Below, in pieces: positions 1-11,023 of a DNA stretch of 64,000 nucleotides (positions are counted from its first letter, which is position 1; the number at the start of each line of letters is the position of its first letter). The stretch is from Ceriagrion tenellum (taxonomy: Eukaryota; Arthropoda; Insecta; Odonata; Coenagrionidae), in NCBI GenBank assembly GCA_963169105.1, contig OY720632.1, positions 8,060,001 through 8,124,000 on the forward strand, in the 5' to 3' direction. Under the pieces are notes generated by a model. The model searched no databases. It was not told the DNA's origin and saw only the letters and a program-made list of their open reading frames with translations. The translations under genes were made by a program, and so were the position numbers.

Positions 1-10
1 TCACCAATAG

Positions 11-504
11 TCAGAGCTGTGCGAATGCTTCGAAATCAAATCGAATCGACTGGAATGAGGCTTAATTCGATTCGATTAGACTGCGAATCGGGATGCTTAG
101 AAACCGAATGATTTGAAATATTCCAATATGATAGATTTGTCTTCGAATCACTGCATGCATTCAAACATGGCGCTCATTCCAAAAATGGTGCGCCTCCGTT
201 TAGACGATGTTTTCCTCACGCAAAACGAAAACTTAAACGACCACATGTTATTCTGTGCTATTCTTTGTGCCTCTATATAAATGTATAAGCTAATGTAAGG
301 CCCTGAAATATTGTGAAAATCTATATTACTTTATCGGCGCATATGCTTTTGCATTTAATTTAGATTCGAATTTGATTTGCAAGCAAATTTTTAGGGTGAT
401 TTGATTCGCTACCAAAATTAAAAAAAAAGTTCGTTTCCATTTGATTCGAAATTTCTTTTGAGAGATTCGATTTGAAATGAAAATCCCTGATTTGCACAGA
501 ACTA
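11..504. mobile_element. hAT-like non-autonomous element in the Penelope copy
   Basis: An insertion of 494 bp rich in GATTCGA motifs. Its ends share an inverted TAGT...CTGTGC motif. It is flanked by an 8-bp direct repeat, ACCAATAG at 3-10 and ACCAATGG at 505-512, with one mismatch. An 8-bp duplication is typical of hAT transposons. Flanking DNA on both sides fits one Penelope-like reading frame, so this element came second. There is no coding capacity. Confidence 0.6.
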
Positions 505-1049
505 CCAATGGTCGCCCCCTGTCACTCACCTGGTGAATGGCTTTCTGCCTTTGTTGACTGCTACATCCAGCCTCTTGACCATTCCCTGCCATCTTACATT
601 TAAAAAATCCTACTATTTCCGCAAATGCCTTAAATTCACCCACATTCCGAATAACTCTGACACTGTAATGGCAATCATAGATGTTACTTCCCTCCATTCC
701 TCTATTCCACTCTGTGAAGGTTTGGATCTCTTCGGTTCTTCTTTGTAGCCTGCCCCATTCCCCTTATCCCAGGCTCTGACTTTCTCACTGATCTTTCCCA
801 CTTCTTACTCACCCACAACGCTTTTTCTTCCAACATTCACTTTTTATCCAAACTAAAGGATGCACTCTAAATGCAAACTAAAAGATTGGGAAGTAGATTC
901 AGCTCTTCCTATGCCAACCTACTCCTTGGCCAATTAGAGGAGTCCTTCCTGTCCCCACAACCCATTCTCTGGCTCCGGATTATTGACGATATCTTCCTTA
1001 TCCTACCCCATGGTGTTGACTCCTTAAACTCTTTTATATCTCCTCTTAA

Positions 1050-1602
1050 GGTAGTTTGAACGTAATATCATTTTACCTAGAAATCAATGACTTTGGACTC
1101 ATTTTAAAGAAATATATCTCACCCTTCTAATGACACCAAAAATTCAACCCATTACCACATTACTTTCGGAGTTATTTGCCAAGAAATACCAGCCAATTTT
1201 CATGGGAAATGGTGCATGTATGCACTCTACGGAGATTATTTACAAAATGAGGTATTTCTAACACTTTGATGTCGTAAAAAAACTAACAGAGTGTAGTTTA
1301 TATGTTTTCTCAACTATTTTTGAAAATTAATCATATTGTCACCGCATTAGGTTCTTGGGTATCACAAAAAACCTTCCGTTTTGAAGGAGTTTCAAACACA
1401 CCACGCGAAAAACATGAGTCAAGTTGAAGACTTATTTAGATATTTTCATTTAATTATTCACTATTTCTTTCATATAAAACTATATTATTGCACCATTAAA
1501 AAAGCAATATTTAATTGATGTGTCCTACAGCTGGTGAAATTAAAACGTATAATTCGAATATGGTCTCTATTATGACTAGGGAACTGTCTCGCTCGGACTA
1601 CC
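1050..1602. mobile_element. MITE family A, copy 1
   Basis: A 553-bp copy of the commonest repeat in the window. It starts GGTAGTTTGAACG and ends CGCTCGGACTACC as imperfect terminal inverted repeats, with TTAA on each side (1046-1049 and 1603-1606). It carries no ORF. With one TTAA removed, the surrounding Penelope-like sequence reads across the site, consistent with TTAA being a duplicated target as in piggyBac-type insertion. Confidence 0.75.
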
Positions 1603-1921
1603 TTAATGAATTCTCCTTGTCTCCTTCACCTCCCACACCAATTCTTCCTCCGTCACCTTTCTTGATGTCGACATATCTCTCTCTCTAACCACCAATTCAC
1701 CACCTTTGTCCAAATCAAACCCACCAATAAGCAGCAATACCTCCACTATAAAAGTTGTCACCTCCATCATACCAAAAGATCCCTTCCCTACTCCCTTTCC
1801 ATCAGGGATCATCGCATCTGCAATAATCCAGAGTTCCTTGATAAATTCCTCACTGACCCACACCTATCCCTTCTCCGATGAGGCTATCCAGAAGCTCTTC
1901 TTGAGAAAAATACTCTAAAGC

Positions 1922-2626
1922 AGGGTGTCCAGCAGCTGGGCATTTGAAAATTCCCTGAGATTTCCAGGTTTTCCAGATATAATTTTTATTTTTCCAGAAG
2001 AAATATAGAGTTTTTTCCTTGTTAATTATAAGAGAATGTTCGGTATGTTTCTTGGGTGATTAAAAGAAAGGATTATTTTTAAACTTGCATATTTGGAGGA
2101 AAATAAACAAAACTTTAAAATAGTTATAGAGAAAATCACATCAACACCCTTTCTTAGATTTAAACATTGTCATGCTGGTGCTCAGGAACAAGGTCATATT
2201 ACAGCCAGACTTTACTATGAATACCATTGATATAAAACGATCAACAACTTAAAAAACAGAAGGAATTGACGTTTTTCCTTATTTTGCTAAATGCAACAAC
2301 GCAAGGGAAATTTGACTTATCCGATAAAGGCACATTCTTTACGCCACTGATTTACAGACTATGACCAATAAGAACACAATGTATGTACTTATATAGAAAA
2401 CATTGTACCTACTTTCGGTGATTACAGGAATACAAAATGCAACAACGCTTGGGGAATTTGACTTAGCAACTTGCCAAAAAAGGCACAATGCTTCCGTTGC
2501 TGTTTTATACATTGACACCACAGAAAATTCCAAAGTCGATTCGATATTTCCCTGAGATTTCCCTGATATTTCCAGTGAAAATAAAATTCCCTGAGATTCA
2601 CCGGTTTTCCAGAGTGGTGGACACCC
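1922..2626. mobile_element. hAT-like non-autonomous element with 8-bp target duplication
   Basis: A 705-bp insertion with ends AGGGTGTCC and GGACACCC, followed inward by CCCTGAGATTTCC-type repeats at both termini. A perfect 8-bp direct repeat, TCTAAAGC, flanks it at 1914-1921 and 2627-2634. It holds an internal near-duplicate (about 2289-2337 and 2436-2494, both starting AAATGCAACAACGC). No transposase remnant is seen, so it is a deletion derivative or MITE. Confidence 0.8.
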
Positions 2627-3309
2627 TCTAAAGCATTCCTTTTCTCCCAACTTACCTCCAGGTTTTCTTTTTCATTTCAACTTCTCTCTCTCTGCACTAC
2701 CTATTTCCTGGGCATCCAATCCCTAAAAGCCTTTTTCCTCTCCCCTCCGACAAGGTCACCATCACCATAATCTTCCCCAAATGTCCCTTCCTCACCTTCC
2801 GATGCTCCCTTCAACCTTCCCAGTATCCTCAAAGCTACAAACCCCATCTCTAAATCCCAATTATACTAACGTTCCCCCCAACCTTACTGTTGCCCCAGTT
2901 GAAATCCTGTCCCCTCCCCATCTCGAAACCCCTACCTCGTGTACCACACATAATGCTGAGTACATTCTTCAGTGCAAACTCTGCTAAGGTTTTTACATCA
3001 GGCTCACCATGGGTCCTCTCAATCCTAAGTAAATGGCCACAGACCCTACTGTAACCTCTTCTCCCAACATGCCTCTCTCCCTGTTCCCCACCCACACCTC
3101 CTCCAACGACCTTCACCTCAACAAATGTTTCAACGTGGGCATCCTTACCTCCTCCCCTCCCACTGCCTTCCTACTAGATCTTAAAAATATAGAGCAATCT
3201 TGTATTTGGCTCTTCGAAGCACTCTTCTTTCTGGAAATCAATGAAGCCCACTAATCCCTTTCTCTACCCCTTTGCCTACCTTCCCCCTCCCCTACCTTTC
3301 CACTCCCCT

Positions 3310-4265
3310 CCTGTGCTTGGGCCCATTAAACTTATAGGCAAATATAACTAATAAATTCAGGCTTCACTTTGTGGAACCTCTCCATATCGGAAATAAAAAT
3401 ATTCAAGTATTGGTCCACTAATAAATTTATTCTTAACAACCCGGGTTTCGTCACATAATGGCATCTTAAGGTTGACCTTCACAAATCTCTTCTTCCCATT
3501 TCTACCCTTTATTTCAGGACTTATATTTCCCTCATTTGATTGGTGCGCTTTGGTCTATAATGACCTTCCATTGGAATTAGAAAAAAAGCTTCAGTGGCTG
3601 TTAAATTCTTGCTCAAGATTTATCCTTGACCTTCGTAAAGATGAGCACATCTCCCACCACCTTCACCACTTGTCGTGGCTTAAAACCTCTTATTGGAGGA
3701 AATATTTAGTTGGGTCACTTCTCTTCTGCAATAAATATCCAGTCTATTTCATGTTCAAATCCAAATCAGTTTCTGTTCTTAGAACCAATAGACCTCCTAC
3801 CTCTTACACCCTATACCTCGGACAAATACATACCTTAAATCATTTCTCATCTCTTGATCTAATCAATGGAATTCCTTGCCATTCCCATAAAAAATTCTTC
3901 CTCACTCTCTGTTTTTCAGAAAAAACTTTTTAATTATTACCATAATTAGCATTTCTGCCAATAATTGAAATTTGTATCCTGTTATAGAATTGTATGTTTC
4001 CAAAATGATCTGAGAAATTATTGTTTGTTTGTTATCTCTCTGTGATTGATATTATATTTTCCATTTATATATATTGTATTTTCCATTGTATTTAGTGTTA
4101 ATTATCTGCGACCGTGAAAGTTTTCGTTTTTCATCACTGTAAAATACTGGCCAGGTATACATATTTTTAAAATATTTATTCGATCAAAGCAGAATTTGAT
4201 ATGTATTTTCTTTTTACTCTGATGGGGAAACCCAGAGCATAATAAAACTTATTCTATTCCTCCCA
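3310..4265 (+). mobile_element. LINE 3' fragment with long target duplication
   Basis: A 5'-truncated non-LTR retrotransposon. Its 3472-3933 reading frame (153 residues) looks like the C-terminal region after a LINE reverse transcriptase, with motifs such as WLLNSCSRFILDLRK and NHFSSLDLINGIPCHS. The 3' end is an AATAAAACTTATTCTATTCC tail. It is bounded by a long direct repeat, 3271-3309 and 4266-4304, identical for 31 bp and then matching again after one mismatch. That is a target-site duplication in the Penelope-like element. The frame still looks open, suggesting a fairly young insertion. Confidence 0.75.
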
Positions 4266-4555
4266 TTTGCCTACCTTCCCCCTCCCCTACCTTTCCGCTC
4301 CCCTTCCCCTCCTCCCCAATTCCATCCCGTGGCAGTGGAAGTATTCCTTCATCCGAAGAAGAAGACCAAAGACATGGTCAAAAATTCATAAATTACCCAT
4401 ATGAGTTTTTTTTCGTGTCCTCTGTATAACTGCCACACAAAGTGGATTTTATTATATAATATTTATACCAAAACAGAACCCAAAGTCACCATAGTGATCA
4501 CCATCTATGACAGATCTGCCTTCATAGAGAGAGAAGCTCCTTAACAGGGACTGAC

Positions 4556-7094
4556 CTTAGCAAGGGCAACATCAAGCTGCTCCTCAGCCATCTCAAGCGT
4601 GTCTTGCAGCTTGGCACTTAGGGCATCAACACAGGAGAAATGACCAAATGTTGCAGCTGCTGCCTGACATTCAAGCAGTAAGCGAATGGCACCCACATAG
4701 TCACCCCTCACAGATACTCCACTCTCCGTTGAATCAGCAGCACCACTATGCAGCAATTCTTGTACTTTCTCCTCAGACTGGTGCTGCAAAAACACCACAG
4801 AAACACCTATGAGGATTTGATTCGTTGCCAGAATTTCATATAATGATTTTGTTGACAAACTAAGGGAGGGATACAATTAACTTCTGGCTGAAAACATTCA
4901 ACATTGTGTACTAAATGCTCACTTTTGATACATATTGTAATATCAACTAACTAGAAAACCACTAGACAACACCGAAACTTCATAAAAAAGTAAATCCTAC
5001 CCCCAACTCTGCCTTATGGTGTGAGATTAGTTGCTGCACATTAAAGCAGGGTTGAAGCGTTTGGCCTGAGAGTTTCTAAGATTATCGTAATGTTTATTTG
5101 CATTAAATATATTTTACATTGCTTGTTTTTCCATCAAATTTATTTTCATCCCAGTGGCATCATTTACCCCTATTCCCTCTTATCATCATAATGTGATTAT
5201 AGAAAAAATATCCAGAGCTACAGGTTATATAATCTGTTGCAAATTACATATTTTGGTACAATTTGCACTTTCTTTTGGCAATATCACAAGTATCCACTCC
5301 CCTTTCCTAATACTTTCTATTTACCATACTACCTGAAAATTAATATTCAATTAGTTGCTTGCAAATTGATTTTCAATGTATTGGAAGGCTGCCTGAGCAG
5401 GGACAGAGGAATAAAGTTATCTGAGGCAGGATTGTACGATGCACTGTGATTATTCATCCTTCTTTCGAGAGAAGTACTGCAGATATCAATGTAAAAGGTC
5501 AGACAGAGCTTCCATTAAAGCACATACACTGTATTAGAGGTGGTACATGATGCAGAGGAAACAGATGAAAGGTAACAATTCAGGAGTTTTTGGGGAGTGA
5601 GTCTGTAATGAGAATTAAGCCTGTTTTACATCTTTGTTGATTACAATGGGTGGCTGAAGTTTTCAAGCAGTAAACCAATTTCAAAAAAGGTTTAATAGCC
5701 TTATATAAATCAAACTGTTATAAATGACATAAGGACATTTAGAGAACAAATTAGTTGGGGTAGGATTCCTTGAAAGGGTGGGTAATAATTATTAGAGGAA
5801 TTGTTTAGGTACTGTATGCCTAGGAAGAGTGTGGAGCAAATAAAAAAGTTGTTTTAATTTGGATTGGATAATATAATTTGGCAAATAGAGAGTCTATTGG
5901 ATGTTAGCTAAGGTTTACCAAAATCAGTTTTATCAGACAACACACCGCAATAACACTGAAAAAAGATATTCTAAATCATAAGAAAAAACTTACTAGTGTC
6001 TTTATAGCATGCAAAGCTGTGAGAAGAGAAGTCAGTGCAAGCCTTTTCTTGTAATTGGCAAGTATCCCCAGGCTGGCAGATGTAAGGTTGTGTCGTGCCA
6101 ATCCAAGCCATCGCCTTCCATCAGCAGCCTTCCTTAGAGCAACTCCTACATCGTCCTGCACAAGCAAGACCCTGAAAGTGACGTTTAGAATATTCCATTA
6201 CTCTCCATTCTTCCTCTGAGGCGCAGCAGGTCAGACTTGGTGAAGTAAGACAATCTGAAATATGAAAGCTTACCTTTTAAATTCGTCATTGCAGGCTAAC
6301 TGCTTCTGCAGTATTAGCTGAAGTACTTTTTTGGACACGACTTTCTGCTGTTGACAAAGCTTTAAACGTTCCTGTTGAATTTTTTCACATTCCAACTTCT
6401 CTGGTAATTTCTGAACAACAAAAGAGAGACTTTATACCAGACTCAGAAAGTTGACGATAGTGTTGAGCGTCGTAAACTAGTTTGTACCTTAATAAATCAA
6501 TAGGTTAGAATTGAGCAATTCTAGGAGCAATTGGCATTGGTTCTCAAGGTAAATGTTACCATCTTCAAATATATATACATATTCCCCGTTCCTTATAATG
6601 TCCCCACATCGGCCAAATTCAGAACAAACATGAAAAAACTTTAAACTTACTCATGTTGTAAAAGCGTTGACATTCGCCCCACATTCCATCCCGCTGTATA
6701 CTACATATTCTAACACAATTTGAGGGGCTAATAGAGAAGGGAAAGCCAAAGAAATTCATTCAAATAAGCCGAGATATATCAAAACAAACCTTTAATTCAA
6801 ACCGACACGAGTCAAATTCACTCTCCTCCACGAAATATCCTTCATCAATACTGTCGAGGATATCAAGATCTTCCACAACTTTCTGAGATTCATCCTCTGT
6901 TCGACTAAGTTTTCTGCGGTACATCCAATCAGGAGGTTTCTCTCCTTCATCGAATTTTTGATGAGGGTTCTTCAAAAGAATCAGTTCCAAATTTCATCCC
7001 TGAGTTAAGTTTTCAAGACAATAAAATAAACCAAATACCATTTACCCACCTGTTTATTAATCAATAATAAAAACTTATGCTTAAGGTCCTCCAT
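4556..7094 (-). CDS. VPS50: VPS50/syndetin, N-terminal exons (partial gene)
   Basis: Encodes the N-terminal part of VPS50 (syndetin, CCDC132), the EARP-specific subunit that works with VPS51, VPS52 and VPS53 in tethering vesicles at recycling endosomes. Five coding exons splice in phase: 7094-7050 (starts MEDLKHKF), 6969-6790, 6410-6274, 6171-5994 and 4783-4556. Donors are GTGGGT, GTTTGT, GTAAGC, GTAAGT and GTCAGT. Family landmarks appear in order: DSIDEGYF, the coiled-coil KLCQQQKVVSKKVLQLIL, SASLGILANYKKRLAL, GAIRLLLECQ and LQDTLEMAEEQLDVALAK. About 256 residues are covered, against about 960 in animal homologues, so the remaining exons must lie left of the window. Exon 2 cannot begin upstream of 6970 without meeting an in-frame stop, which fixes its acceptor. 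The segment before GDYVGAIRLL (HSGAADSTESGVSVR) is longer than I recall for vertebrate homologues. Identification rests on remembered family sequence. Confidence 0.9.
4784..5993 (-). other. VPS50 intron 4, no other feature seen
   Basis: An intron of about 1.2 kb between the fourth and fifth visible coding exons, with GTAAGT at its 5' end and TTTTTGCAG at its 3' end. The sequence is AT-rich and holds no recognisable gene or repeat. The three shorter introns upstream (6172-6273, 6411-6789, 6970-7049) are also plain. Confidence 0.7.
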
Positions 7095-8055
7095 CGGTAA
7101 CGTCGGACACGAAGAAACAACTGCGTGAAAGCTTATGTCAGAATTTTCTGTTACGCAGATTTCTTAGAAGTTAGTGTCCAGCCAAATAGAAAATAATTTC
7201 GCTATTCACGATCCATTCTCTTCATCACTTATCTGCCGAAAACTATCAACATTGCACATTGACAGACACTGAGGACTTCATTTTATTAAATATATTCATT
7301 TCCTCTTACCTATCAAAGAAAACTCAATATCCTACGACCGTAAATATCCTCAACAGACTTTAAAAATGGCTTAATTTTTCACCCACCCATGGAAACTACC
7401 CTCTTTCCAAATTAAAAACAAAACGGTATACATTGCGCATAACGTTAGTCAATTGGAAAGCAGAAGCAGAAGGCTGGAGCGGCTGGAGTAGGATAATGAA
7501 AGAACTGCCGCATGACAATCAAGTTCGTCAAATGGCCGCTCAAAGCGCTGTGCTCCACTGTCCGCCTTCAGAAGATAGAACAGATGGAACATGTAAGATG
7601 TAAATAATTTTTGAGACAGGCGGAGAAAAATTTCCAAAATAGAGGACGTATGCTTTTATTGTAATTCCGTCACTTTAATGGCTCTAGGTGTACTGACGGA
7701 AAACCCACTTTAAACATTCAATGTTGGGCTCATGAAATCGTTTCATGACAGATGCCTGCGATTTTGATTAGCTCATTAATTCCCTGTTTACATTACTAGC
7801 TTTTTGAATATGTTAACTCAAACCCGTATCCATGCGTCAGTGAGAAGTTGCTTGATGTATTTAAATGCATGAGTAAATGATGAGCCGTATTTTAAGTTCA
7901 CAATTTACCTTAAAAGCGCAAGCGAGGACGGATCATGGGCATGAATTGGAAGAAAAATTTCCAAGACCTCTCCAAGTCTCCATTTTCATATTTCGATGCA
8001 TAAAGTAATGTTAAGATATGAAATGATGAGTGTATATGAGTGAAATTCTCTCGGG
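7095..8055 (-). promoter_or_regulatory. VPS50 5' region
   Basis: The DNA immediately upstream of the VPS50 start codon (ATG at 7094-7092) should contain its 5' untranslated sequence and promoter. I see no TATA box at a useful distance, which would fit a housekeeping gene. No divergent coding exon could be recognised. The start site is not defined by the sequence. Confidence 0.35.
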
Positions 8056-8059
8056 ATTC

Positions 8060-8140
8060 GCACCGGGTTAAATGTTTGGCTGCTGCCAACGTTTCGATGG
8101 TTATAACACTTCCATCGTCGTCATGGTAATGACCCTGATG
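8060..8140 (-). repeat. Possible retroelement 3' tail relic
   Basis: Read on the minus strand this has a GACGATGGAAGTG...CATCGAAACGTTGG arrangement. It resembles the end at 30655-30700 (ACGATGG...CGAAACGTCGCG), which follows a Penelope-like endonuclease relic. Such CGAAACGT tails are common at the 3' ends of Penelope-like elements. There is no adjoining coding sequence here, so the call is tentative. Confidence 0.3.
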
Positions 8141-8289
8141 AAATCCTGTTCACACTACTTTCGCACGAGCCATTTTCGCAAGAGCCGATTTTTCCACGTG
8201 CTGAGCCCTAATTATCTAAATATTTCTTTCTTAATTTCTGCGAATGCTTCTTGATTTATAAAAAAATATTTCATTTCTTATTCATCCAG

Positions 8290-9405
8290 TTCATTAAACC
8301 AACCCACTTTCTTCCTCTTGCTCAGCATACTTCCCTCTATCACCATCATTAAGCACCCATCGCCTCTCATCACCCCTTCCAGCCACTCACCTTGCCCACC
8401 CCCTGATTTCATTAAAAGGTTTCCATTCCTCGCTCATCATACAAAACACTTCCTCGTCCGTCATCCTTTCCGTACACCGCACCTTCTCCATCTGCTTCCA
8501 CACCCACACCTCAAAAGGCTGCAGTATAATCTCGTTGACCTTCCTCAGAGTCCACGTCCTTGCCGCACACGATACCACATTCCGTCTAAAGCTCTTCACC
8601 AACCTGTTCTTCATATATTCTCACCTAAGGACCCCGTCATCACCAACTGCACATTGTTCATCGCCCCTTTCGATAGTGCAGTTCTTCTGCTAATATCTGT
8701 GCTACAACATGCACTATAAAATCTTCACCAAGGCAACAGAGAAGATGGCTAACGCCATAAATGTGTGCCTGCACCCATTTTCTTAATACGTGCTTCCCAT
8801 CTAATTTAATTATTCTCCAGTTTATGCCCTCCTACTTTTTATGATAAGTCTCATTTTATTTTTCCAAGAGAATCTCATGAATGTGGTTTTCTTGTGACTT
8901 TTCTACTATCCGTTCCCCGTGAACGCCGATTATCCACAACAATCTCTTCGATAAATGACAAACCAACGCCTGGGCGTTCGCGAATCTAACTGACTTAATC
9001 AGCGGGCCTACTTTCATTCCCACATATAGATCCTCCCATGCATCTATCACTATTTTCTCAGCAGAAATTTTGAAAAGTTGAGGTGGCAACGGGTACCCTA
9101 CGACCGATGACTGCCCACCCTAATTGTCAGCCATCCTGACCTATGCGCTCTCGGCCATGTTTAGGTCTCCTATGTCACCAACGCATTCGTAGGTATTTTT
9201 CTGTGTGTCTGCGTTTCTTTTCCCATCTTGCTCCGTCAAACGCATTTTCGAAATCTACAAAGTAAGCAGAGGCATCCTGTTTATTCACTGTGTTTCTTTC
9301 TATAAGTGATCTCATCACCGCCATTGCACCACCTGCTGTCCTTCGCTTCCTAAATCAAAACTGGCCGTCGCCCAGGAGCACCACCGTCCAACCTTTTATT
9401 GATTA
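8290..9405 (-). mobile_element. RTE/L1-like LINE relic
   Basis: A badly decayed minus-strand LINE. From its 5' side it shows a region like DASAYFVDFENAF with stops (about 9230-9290). Then comes IKSVRFANAQALVCHLSKRL (near 8960), where active elements have a FADD/YADD catalytic pair, so one Asp is changed. The post-RT segment at 8614-8387 contains AARTWTLRKVNEI and VWKQMEKVRCTERMTDEEV, typical of RTE and L1-like proteins. Frames are broken throughout. Its upstream edge meets the fold-back element at 9411. Confidence 0.6.
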
Positions 9406-9410
9406 TTCGG

Positions 9411-10077
9411 ACTATTGTCGGTGCAAAAATTATGTAGACTCGAGTTTGGACACTAATTTAAAATGAGCCATGGTACCCACATGAATGCAAGTTACACTAA
9501 ATTTTAGCTTGTTTTATTTTGCGTTTAACTGTGGTTGCCCATTATTTTTACATTACACTTTCAATTTTTTATTCCGGTGAGAACAAAAAAAGTGCCGATT
9601 TTTTGCCGTTTTCAAACGGAGCGCTCTCTTTGACATTTAATTGTGAGTAAACTTGAAGTTAAATCATAATGAACCTGAAGTATTGTGTAGGAAAAACATA
9701 TTTAAATGTATCTTTAAACGTTCAGTTCTTTCTAATTTGCCATCAAAAAGTTATTGACAAGTTTATGAAATGACTTGGTTATGAAAAGTAGTAGAAGCAA
9801 GATCTTGGTCTTGTTTTGAAGCTCTTTACAGCGGTATTCAATAACAATTACCATCTTAAACTCACATTGGGGCACAAAACGGCAAAAAACCGGCACTTTT
9901 TTTCTTCTAACTGGAATAAAAAATCGAGAGAGTAATGTAAAAATAATGGGCAACCACAGTTAAACGCAAAATAAAACAAGCTAAAATTTAGTGTAACTTG
10001 CATTCATGCGGGTACCATGGTTCATTTTTAATCAGTGCCCAAACTCGAGTCTACATAATTATTTCACCGACAGTAGT
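9411..10077. mobile_element. Fold-back element with 200-bp inverted arms
   Basis: The left arm (9411-9609, starting ACTATTGTCGGTG) and right arm (9880-10077, ending CACCGACAGTAGT) are inverted copies differing at roughly one base in twelve by eye, around a spacer of about 270 bp. There is no credible coding sequence, and the ORFs here are shadows. No target duplication was clear. Such long inverted arms are typical of fold-back or large MITE-type DNA transposons. Confidence 0.75.
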
Positions 10078-10808
10078 ACTTATGCATCGAGTGAAATTAA
10101 ACTAATTATCCTCGCCTCGTATTCTAACGCTTTCCACCCCGTCTGGATAAATATTGAGACTGTTTTCATGGAGTCCCTTTCCACCCGAACCCAGTTCGCA
10201 GAAACAGCATTGCTGTAATTTGGCGGTTTATAATTATTTGTTTTTAGTTCTTAGTCAGCCTCCTGAGTTCAGGCAATCGGTATTTGATCGTAGGTCGATA
10301 AATAACCACCGTCCGGCAAAGGTGCCCTGAAAATTTTACCCAAAAAGCAAACATTCCGACTCGTGAACATTTACTATTCCATCAGAAGAAAAATAATCAT
10401 CGCAAAACTTCAACGTAACATATCTTAGGTATTTAGCAATATAATGTAAAAAATGAGCAAAAGAAGGGGAAACTTATGTGTTGTAAGAGAAACGCGTTTG
10501 AAGTTTTCCGAATAAAACCTTATAAACTAAATTGCCCAATTTGTATTTAATTAATACTGGCATGAAAACATTTACCATTGCTTTTTACAAACGAGATTTT
10601 GTGCTTCGATGATGAAAGTATCAAATGGCCGGAGGTATCAACGATAAATCGACCACAAATTTATGAGAAGCTCAAAATGTCATACTCCCGTAACTTCAAT
10701 GGATGAATGTTTTGCAAAGGGATTGATTGGTCATGAGAAATTAATTTAGTAAAAAAACGGAATATATGCCGGAACGTAATAACCATGTATTATTGATTAT
10801 TACTCAAT
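10078..10808. other. Intergenic, nothing recognised
   Basis: AT-rich sequence with no coding region or repeat that I can support. Confidence 0.5.
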
Positions 10809-11023
10809 CACTACGTTTACCAATCGAATTCAGATCGATATGAGATGCGGGCTAACTCAGCCCGCTTTCTCTGCCAGTCTGAGATTTCCAATCGCTATAA
10901 ACCGATTCAAATCGATATTTCAATGGATTTCTCATTGGTAAACCAGGCGATCCGAGTCGGCTGGTTTAGTGTTCAGATCGGTCCGAGATCATATCGATCT
11001 GAATTTAATTGGCAAACGCAGTG
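10809..11023. mobile_element. 215-bp MITE, 3-bp target duplication
   Basis: Starts CACTACGTTTACCAAT and ends ATTGGCAAACGCAGTG. The inverted arms continue inward through AATTCAGATCGATATGA and its complement. AAT flanks both ends (10806-10808 and 11024-11026). A 3-bp A/T-rich duplication suggests a PIF/Harbinger-type mobiliser, but no transposase is present to test that. Confidence 0.65.

Larger units (their letters stand above)
1..4390 (+). mobile_element. Penelope-like element, partial and interrupted
   Basis: This is a decayed retrotransposon of the Penelope-like class, which pairs a reverse transcriptase with a GIY-YIG endonuclease. Between about 500 and 1045 it reads as reverse transcriptase in several frames. 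Recognisable pieces are VMAIIDVTSL near 665, SSYANLLLGQLEESF near 905, and LWLRIIDDIF near 965, where the family has YIDDIF. The RT C-terminal part continues at 1607-1913. A GIY-YIG-type endonuclease relic follows at 2780-3254, with the second half of the motif broken by stops. It is cut by four later insertions (11-504, 1050-1602, 1922-2626 and 3310-4265). The copy runs off the left edge and has frameshifts throughout, so it cannot be active. It lies inside the last visible intron of the VPS50 gene, on the opposite strand. Confidence 0.8.
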
